10,857 bases of DNA. Origin: Lachnospiraceae bacterium UBA5902. Lineage in GTDB: Bacteria; Bacillota; Clostridia; Lachnospirales; Lachnospiraceae. The first letter of the stretch is position 1. The number at the start of each line of letters is the position of its first letter. Positions 5,555 through 10,857 of the stretch are shown here, one piece after another. The notes below the pieces were generated by a model. That model was given only the letters and a program-made list of their open reading frames with translations. It was not told the origin of the DNA and made no database searches. A program made the translations under genes and the position numbers. The DNA lies in contig DJEI01000003.1 of NCBI GenBank assembly GCA_002431865.1, positions 1-10,857 on the forward strand. Reading direction: 5' to 3'.

Positions 5555-7129
5555 ATGGCTTTAAAACACGTAATGATCAACGATATAATTGCAGAACACA
5601 GTGCGCGGATGCAGAATCTGAAAAAGTACTATCCGTTTTTCGTGTTGAATGAGACGACCTTTACGCAGTATAAGGAAGGAAAATATGCGTTTTTAGATAT
5701 GGGATATATCACGATGGCGTCCCTGCGTTTCTTTATCAACGAAAACAATTTCCACGAGAAGGACGTCATGTATGAAGAATATGAGGATTTCCTGCGGGAG
5801 CTTCTGACGCGGGATTTCAAGCTGGAAGAGGAACCGGTGGAGCTGCGCGAATTGATCTCCTATATTTTTGACAAGATTAAAAATGACGGGCGGGCATTTG
5901 AGTTTCATTTCTATGATCCGGAAGTGCGGGAAAACAAGGTCGCGCGCGTGAAGCTGATCGACAGCCATATCGCGCAGGGAACTGTCTATTATACGATTAC
6001 TGCAGAAGGTATTGAGTTCTATCTCGATACGAAAGAGATCAAGGACGAGAGCAAGATCAATGTATCCCAGCTGCTACTTGAGAAGATGATCAATGCGAAT
6101 AATTTCAAAGGTGGCATTGATGTCGTGCGCCGGATCAACAGTCAGGTGATCTCCTTGATCGAGCAGAAAGAACAGGTCGTAAAACTGCTTGGTGTCGATG
6201 TGTTTGAGGGTGCCAAGGCATATGAGCATTTCATGGACACGACGGCAAAGTGGTTTACCGAAGAACAGAAATTATTTGTGAAGAATAAGGCACTGGTCGA
6301 CAAGGCGATTGAAAAGGCAGAGTTTGAGCGTGATACCGATGGCGGTTCGCCGACTCTGCATTCAAAGGCACTCGCAGAAATCAGCCAGTTGGAGACAGAG
6401 CTAAAGAAAACGATTTACAATCATAGCCGCCTGATCGGTGAGACAACCGAGCTGTCACAGTTATCCGATCAGATCATCAACCGGGCGAAATTACGGAAAT
6501 TAAGACCGGTCTTTGATTTTAAGCAGGCGTTAAATACCATTATGAAGCAGGATCAGCCGGATCTGCTGGCACATGTGCTGGAACCGCTGTTTGCGCCGCG
6601 GATGGATAAGTATTTCACGATGCGGAACATCGATAATATTTTGACGCTTCGAAGTGATGAGAAGCAGGAGACAGAGAAGATTGAAAAGCGGGAACTGACA
6701 CCGGATTTCAAATATGAGGATGAGATTCTGGAGGAGAAGATCGGACGAAATTTCGCCCATCTGTTCTATGAGCTTTGTGATCAGCTGAAAAAATGGAACC
6801 ATGTTACATTGAAAGAATACAATGGAATCCTAGAGATTAAATTTGGTGAGGAAATTTATACAAACCGCGATTATTATGCGTTCCTGGTACATTTATCCGG
6901 GAAGCGGTCGTACCAGGTTGATAAAATGCTGGAGAAGCAGGAAACGATGTTAGAAGAGATGGTCGTCGAACATCTGACAGAGGAAGAGAAGGAGCGCATC
7001 CGGGATATTCGATTCACGATCACATTTGGAACGGATGAGGTAGAGATCAAACCACAGATGCAGGATGCGGAAAGCGTTGTGCCATTTGTGGTAACGGATA
7101 TGAATTTTGAAAGGGAGGCAGCCGAGTAA
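5555..7129 (+). CDS. jetA: Wadjet defence protein JetA (DUF5716 family, kleisin-like subunit)
   Basis: A 524-residue soluble protein that I recognise as the JetA family found in clostridial Wadjet operons (DUF5716 type). It opens with MALKHVMINDIIAEHSARMQ and a conserved segment on tyrosine- and phenylalanine-rich helices. Long charged helices follow at about 150-320, including ISLIEQKEQVVKLLG and a coiled-coil-like stretch near 270-310, then a PLFAPRMDKYF segment at about 345-356 and a C-terminal winged-helix-like region at about 395-480. In Wadjet, JetA is the kleisin that bridges the JetC ATPase heads and recruits JetB, like MukF/MksF. The start is supported by AGGAG (5543-5547) with a 7-nt spacer. 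The stop shares one base with the jetB start (TAATG). Domain positions are estimates; the family call depends on the neighbouring JetB and JetC as well. Confidence 0.87.
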   Translation: MALKHVMINDIIAEHSARMQNLKKYYPFFVLNETTFTQYKEGKYAFLDMGYITMASLRFFINENNFHEKDVMYEEYEDFLRELLTRDFKLEEEPVELRELISYIFDKIKNDGRAFEFHFYDPEVRENKVARVKLIDSHIAQGTVYYTITAEGIEFYLDTKEIKDESKINVSQLLLEKMINANNFKGGIDVVRRINSQVISLIEQKEQVVKLLGVDVFEGAKAYEHFMDTTAKWFTEEQKLFVKNKALVDKAIEKAEFERDTDGGSPTLHSKALAEISQLETELKKTIYNHSRLIGETTELSQLSDQIINRAKLRKLRPVFDFKQALNTIMKQDQPDLLAHVLEPLFAPRMDKYFTMRNIDNILTLRSDEKQETEKIEKRELTPDFKYEDEILEEKIGRNFAHLFYELCDQLKKWNHVTLKEYNGILEIKFGEEIYTNRDYYAFLVHLSGKRSYQVDKMLEKQETMLEEMVVEHLTEEEKERIRDIRFTITFGTDEVEIKPQMQDAESVVPFVVTDMNFEREAAE

Positions 7130-7842
7130 TGGAACAGCGAAATCTGGAAAAAGCATTGGATGTATATGCCGCGTTGATTACCGGACAGGAAATCTCCAGA
7201 AGCAATCCGGACACACGGGATCTGTATGAAGAGTTTTATGCTAATGCTGCTGTGTACGACATTGTAACCAAGATGATGAAAAAACTGAATCTGAATTTAT
7301 ACGAATATCAGGATGCGGTTTATCTGACTGCCGGAGAGGGAAACCGCGTGTTTGGATATACAAACGATGATATGAAGCGTCTGCTTGGTTTGCGGTTAAA
7401 CCGGGAGCTGTATATGGTTTACTTTATCATGTACAATTTCCTGTTACTGTTCTATCAGGATTCCGCATCGTATCAGGTGAAGGAATATGTGCGGCTCGAA
7501 GATATTTTAGAGCAGGTAACAACGTATCTTGCGTCAATTACAAAGGATCTGTCTGTGTATTCCATGAGTGATGTGGAAGCGGACAGCTTCAAGTCACTGG
7601 CACTTTTGTGGGACGAGCTTCCACTTGTGACTTCAGATGAGAAGGACAAGAACCGTGCCAGCCGTGCGTCCCGTACCGGATATGTGAAGCTGACGTTTAA
7701 TTTCTTACAGGAACAGAAACTATTTATCGCGGTGGAAGACCGTTATTATCCAACCGATCGGTTCCATGCGATCGTGGAGAACTATTTTGAGGAGTACAAG
7801 GGAAAAATCTACAAAGTACTGGGAGGAGAGACAAATGCCTAG
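7129..7842 (+). CDS. jetB: Wadjet defence protein JetB (DUF6063-like, KITE/MksE-type subunit)
   Basis: A 237-residue protein directly between jetA and jetC. The segment LYEYQDAVYLTAGEGNRVFG (about 57-76) followed by helices rich in Leu and Tyr (LYMVYFIMYNFLLLFYQ at about 91-107) and a C-terminal YVKLTFNFLQEQKLF...DRYYPTDRFHAIVENYFEEYK (about 185-225) suits a tandem winged-helix protein of the KITE type, as in MksE/MukE; these hydrophobic helices are amphipathic core segments rather than a clear membrane span. JetB dimers bind the JetA kleisin and DNA. The start overlaps the jetA stop by one base and uses AGGGAGG at 7112-7118 inside jetA, so the two are translationally coupled. Identity rests on gene order, size and fold-like pattern; the sequence alone gives weaker support than for its neighbours. 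Confidence 0.83.
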   Translation: MEQRNLEKALDVYAALITGQEISRSNPDTRDLYEEFYANAAVYDIVTKMMKKLNLNLYEYQDAVYLTAGEGNRVFGYTNDDMKRLLGLRLNRELYMVYFIMYNFLLLFYQDSASYQVKEYVRLEDILEQVTTYLASITKDLSVYSMSDVEADSFKSLALLWDELPLVTSDEKDKNRASRASRTGYVKLTFNFLQEQKLFIAVEDRYYPTDRFHAIVENYFEEYKGKIYKVLGGETNA

Positions 7843-10800
7843 TATCAACCGTATTCGTGTCAACAATGTAAAATATAATTTCGGAACGCAGTACTACGAT
7901 GATTTTACCATGCGGATGTATGGAAAGAACACCCTGTACGATCTGGCAAACGGTGGTGGAAAGAGTGTGCTGATGCTGCTTTTGATGCAGAATATGATCC
8001 CGAACTGTACACTCGATGAGAAACAGCCAATCGAGAAGCTGTTTCGTACCGGAAATGGAAATACAACGATCCATTCCCTCGTCGAATGGAAGTTAGATGA
8101 GCAGGATCGTAAGGAAGGCTACCGCTATATGACGACGGGATTTTGCGCGCGCAAAGCAAAGGATGTCGAGGGCGAGACGGCGAAGAAAGATGTGGCAGCG
8201 ATTGAGTATTTCAATTACTGTATCTTCTACCGGGAATACAATAAAAACGATATTATCAACCTGCCGTTGTCGAAGGACAAAGAGCGTATTACCTTTCAGG
8301 GATTGCGGAATTATCTGAAAGAGTTAGAGCATCGTGATATGTCATTGAAGGTCTGTATCTTTGACCGGAAGGGCGAGTACCAGCGGTTTATCAGCGGATA
8401 TGGTCTGCATGAGAGCCAGTGGGAGATCATCCGCGGAATCAATAAGACCGAGGGGCATGTACGTACCTATTTCGAGATGAATTATAAGACGACGCGAAAG
8501 GTCGTGGAGGATCTGCTGATCGAGGGCATCATTGAGAAAGCGTATGCAGTAAAGACGATGCGTGACGGCGAGGATTCTGACACAATGGCGAAGATGCTCA
8601 TGGATATCAAGGAGCAGCTTACGATTCTTGCTAAGAAGAAAAAGGATATTACGAGCTATGACCATCAGGCGGAGCTGATCGAGGTGCTGCGGGATAAGGT
8701 CGCGTCATTTATGAGTCTGTATCAGGAGCAGACGAATATGGAGAAGCTTCTGGCGGATATCTGCGTGACTGGCGAGGAGTTTGTGAAAAATGATGCCGAG
8801 ACGCTGGAACAGCTGGAGCAGACGCGCAATGAGAAGCGTGCGGCAAAGGACAACCAGAGAAAACGCATGGAATGCCTGAAGGTGGCACGGGATAAGCGTC
8901 ATCTCGAACAGCTTTACGGACAGATCAAACAGGCAGAAAAACAGCTTTCTATGGAGCAGAGCCGGTTGGAGACAGAGCAGGCAGAGCTTGCGAAAAAAGA
9001 GAGCATCAATGAGTATCTCGAATACGTGGATGACCGCAGAAAAAAGGATGAACTGGAGGCGTGGGTAAAGGCGCAGATGAATGCGTCAGCCTTTGATGAG
9101 ACACAGTTATACACCTATGCCTATAATATAAAGATGCGCATGGATGTGCAGATGACGAATCTGCGCAACCAGATTGCAGCCGATACGGAAGAATTAAAGC
9201 GTGAGGTCGCAAAGCAGAAATACAATGAGAAGATGCTTGCCGAGATGCAGGTGCAGCAGGCAGTGTATGAGCATAGCAAGCAGGAGGCCGAGGCACAGAT
9301 CCGGCAGTTATCCGAACAGCTTTCCGCAATCCGTATGGAGATGAATGAAATTCGGTTTACGAAGGTGGATGAGCAGCTTGCAGAGTCCAAGGAATTACTG
9401 GCATCTTTGCAGGAGCAGCAGACACAGGAGGAAGCACTTGTCGCAGATTGCAGGAAGCAGGAGGAAGCACAGAAGGAACGGCTGATGCAGCTTCGTCTGC
9501 AGCAGGCAGAAAATGAGAAGCAGCTTGCGGAGCTTCTGACGAAGGAACAGGCATTTGAAGAAGCGGCAGAAAAGCTGCATAAGATACAGACTATTTACGG
9601 GGCATCCGAGATGGAAGCACTGTCGGATGTGCTGGCAGATCGTATCCGGGATGCGGTGCTTAAGATAGAGGCGCTGAAAAAGCAGGGCGTGGAATGTGCC
9701 AAGAATGCGGAGCGTCTGGCAGAGGGCAGACTGATCGGAGTATCAGAGGCTGCCAAAAAGGTATTGGATTATATTGAGACACGGCATGGCAGTGCAGCCA
9801 TGTACGGTATGGATTATGTGTCAGCGCTGCCGGCAGATAAGCAGGCGACCGTTCTTTCGGCAAATCCACAGCTTGTCTATGGGATTGTAGCAGAGGACTA
9901 TGATACACTGGCGGAAGACCCGAATATCCGCACGATTGATACAGGCGAAGTTCCAGTCTATATTTATGACCGTGACCGGATGGAAGAGATGGCGATGCAT
10001 CTCGGAGACAATGTGTTTGCGGTGTCGGCAACACCGGAGTATCTGCTGGATGCCGAGACGATCAGCACACTGGTCGCAAAGGAGCGGCAGCGGGAGACAG
10101 AGATTGGCGATCAGCTTGCCATGCAGCAGGAGATGCTTTCTGCATACCGGGAGGATCAGGCATTTTTGATCCGTCTGTCTGACCGGGATCTGTTGGAGGC
10201 AGGAAAACGTCTGGCAGATGCGAGAAAGACAGCGACAGAATTAGAGACACAGCTTACTGCCTGCATGGACGAGCTGGAAATAATCCGCAAAAAGATTGCG
10301 GCATCAAAAGAGAAGCAGGAAAATTGTAAGCAGGAATACGAAGCATGTTTACAGGATGTGAATCGGTTATATACTGTGGAACAACTGACCTCGGTAATTG
10401 CCACACAGGAACAGCGGCAGGCAGAGGCAGAAAAGGCACTGGAACGTCTGGAAGAACAGAAGGCATCATTCGTGGCACAGGGCGGAGACAGCCGACTGGA
10501 TACAGAACAGACAGAAGCGAAGCTTCGTTTTATGCAGGAACAGTTAGATACACTCACACGGGAGTGGAAGGAAAATTACGAAGCTTATTATAATATTGAT
10601 CAGGAGTATGAGGTGCTGACGATATCGGATGAGGATCTGCGTGCAAGATTCCGGACGATGGTCGATGAAAACCGGGGCGATATGCGTGCGATGGAGGATA
10701 AGCAGCTTGTGATCGCTACATTGCTTGCATCGATGGAAAAATCCAGAAAGTCGATCGAGCGCAGAGGGGTTGATTTCAAGGAACTGGCAGATCTGGAAAG

Positions 10801-10857
10801 CCGGAACCTGCTTTATTTCTCAGATGATGCGGTGCTTACCGTATGCCGGGAGAATAT
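7835..10857 (+). CDS. jetC: Wadjet defence protein JetC, SMC/MukB-like ATPase (partial, runs off right edge)
   Basis: The frame is open from ATG 7835 to the window edge, 1007 codons with no stop; the C-terminal part is missing. Residues 1-235 are the N-terminal half of an ABC/SMC head: it begins MPSINRIRVNNVKYNFG, and the P-loop is LANGGGKSV at 37-45 with Lys43 and Ser44. From about 245 to 630 and again from about 740 to 955 the sequence is a Gln/Glu/Lys-rich coiled coil. Between them (about 635-720) lies a globular segment, GAA-like at its start with MYGMDYVSALP and NPQLVYGIVAEDYDTL, taken as the hinge. JetC dimers with JetA and JetB extrude DNA loops to recognise small circular DNA, which JetD then cuts. 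The ABC signature and Walker B motif should lie beyond the edge. Start chosen by GGAGG at 7822-7826 with an 8-nt spacer; it overlaps jetB by 8 nt (ATGCCTAG). Confidence 0.88.
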   Translation, partial: MPSINRIRVNNVKYNFGTQYYDDFTMRMYGKNTLYDLANGGGKSVLMLLLMQNMIPNCTLDEKQPIEKLFRTGNGNTTIHSLVEWKLDEQDRKEGYRYMTTGFCARKAKDVEGETAKKDVAAIEYFNYCIFYREYNKNDIINLPLSKDKERITFQGLRNYLKELEHRDMSLKVCIFDRKGEYQRFISGYGLHESQWEIIRGINKTEGHVRTYFEMNYKTTRKVVEDLLIEGIIEKAYAVKTMRDGEDSDTMAKMLMDIKEQLTILAKKKKDITSYDHQAELIEVLRDKVASFMSLYQEQTNMEKLLADICVTGEEFVKNDAETLEQLEQTRNEKRAAKDNQRKRMECLKVARDKRHLEQLYGQIKQAEKQLSMEQSRLETEQAELAKKESINEYLEYVDDRRKKDELEAWVKAQMNASAFDETQLYTYAYNIKMRMDVQMTNLRNQIAADTEELKREVAKQKYNEKMLAEMQVQQAVYEHSKQEAEAQIRQLSEQLSAIRMEMNEIRFTKVDEQLAESKELLASLQEQQTQEEALVADCRKQEEAQKERLMQLRLQQAENEKQLAELLTKEQAFEEAAEKLHKIQTIYGASEMEALSDVLADRIRDAVLKIEALKKQGVECAKNAERLAEGRLIGVSEAAKKVLDYIETRHGSAAMYGMDYVSALPADKQATVLSANPQLVYGIVAEDYDTLAEDPNIRTIDTGEVPVYIYDRDRMEEMAMHLGDNVFAVSATPEYLLDAETISTLVAKERQRETEIGDQLAMQQEMLSAYREDQAFLIRLSDRDLLEAGKRLADARKTATELETQLTACMDELEIIRKKIAASKEKQENCKQEYEACLQDVNRLYTVEQLTSVIATQEQRQAEAEKALERLEEQKASFVAQGGDSRLDTEQTEAKLRFMQEQLDTLTREWKENYEAYYNIDQEYEVLTISDEDLRARFRTMVDENRGDMRAMEDKQLVIATLLASMEKSRKSIERRGVDFKELADLESRNLLYFSDDAVLTVCREN

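Noticed and set aside
5464..5652. Small open frame of 62 codons before jetA, containing a run of isoleucines
   Set aside because: It starts at a TTG inside the promoter, the isoleucine run is the TATAAT repeat, it has no ribosome site, and it overlaps the start of jetA in another frame.
9006..9390. Open frames on the - strand rich in Ser, Ala and Cys
   Set aside because: They lie opposite the coiled coil of jetC, whose Gln/Glu/Lys codons make long antisense frames; composition is low-complexity and no start site is seen.
9900..10169. 89-codon + strand frame within the right half
   Set aside because: It is a shadow frame inside jetC, which is open throughout in another frame with clear protein logic.
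8580..10700. Possible internal repeat array because of recurring CAGGAG and GCAGAA triplet patterns
   Set aside because: The pattern comes from coiled-coil codons for Gln, Glu and Ala; no unit repeats at a fixed length and no CRISPR-like repeat-spacer structure is present.

Overview
The window looks like a chromosomal segment of a low-to-moderate GC Firmicute of the class Clostridia, most likely a Lachnospiraceae gut bacterium. The signs are strong GGAGG ribosome binding sites, a GTG and a TTG start codon, a clostridial-type class II fructose-bisphosphate aldolase, a CarD-like regulator, a DUF951 mini-protein and a CbpB/DarB-like CBS protein. The species cannot be named from the sequence alone.

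Left part (1-1370, + strand): a small two-CBS-domain protein is followed after one base by a HAD-family phosphatase. About 90 bp further lies a 59-residue zinc-ribbon-like DUF951 protein (1157-1336). This group ends at an intrinsic terminator (1340-1370) that is symmetrical enough to serve the convergent gene as well.

Centre-left (1361-3667, - strand): one large 768-residue gene fuses a LacI-type periplasmic-binding-like ligand domain to a GAF-like region, a short coiled coil and an intact GGDEF diguanylate cyclase domain with an inhibitory I-site. It has no DNA-binding helix-turn-helix, signal peptide or membrane segment, so it reads as a cytoplasmic ligand-controlled c-di-GMP synthase. The AT-rich divergent region 3668-3936 holds its promoter, a GAAAATT-N6-AATTTTC dyad over that promoter's -35 box, a 14-bp perfect palindrome, and the promoter of the next gene.

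Centre (3937-5439, + strand): a CarD-family transcription regulator (GTG start) is followed by fba, the glycolytic aldolase, whose distinct codon usage suggests very high expression. fba ends at a strong rho-independent terminator.

Right half (5464-10857, + strand): the first three genes of a Wadjet (Jet) SMC-type anti-plasmid defence operon, jetA-jetB-jetC. They are driven by what look like two tandem sigma-A promoters and are tightly coupled (1-nt and 8-nt overlaps). jetC runs off the right edge. A stop-bounded open reading frame search would miss it because it has no stop in the window, yet it is open for more than 1000 codons. JetA is the DUF5716-type kleisin-like subunit, JetB the DUF6063-like KITE-type subunit, and JetC the SMC/MukB-like ATPase with a P-loop, long coiled coils and a hinge-like insertion. 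The family combination points to the type III Wadjet architecture. The JetD nuclease is expected just beyond the right edge but cannot be seen here.
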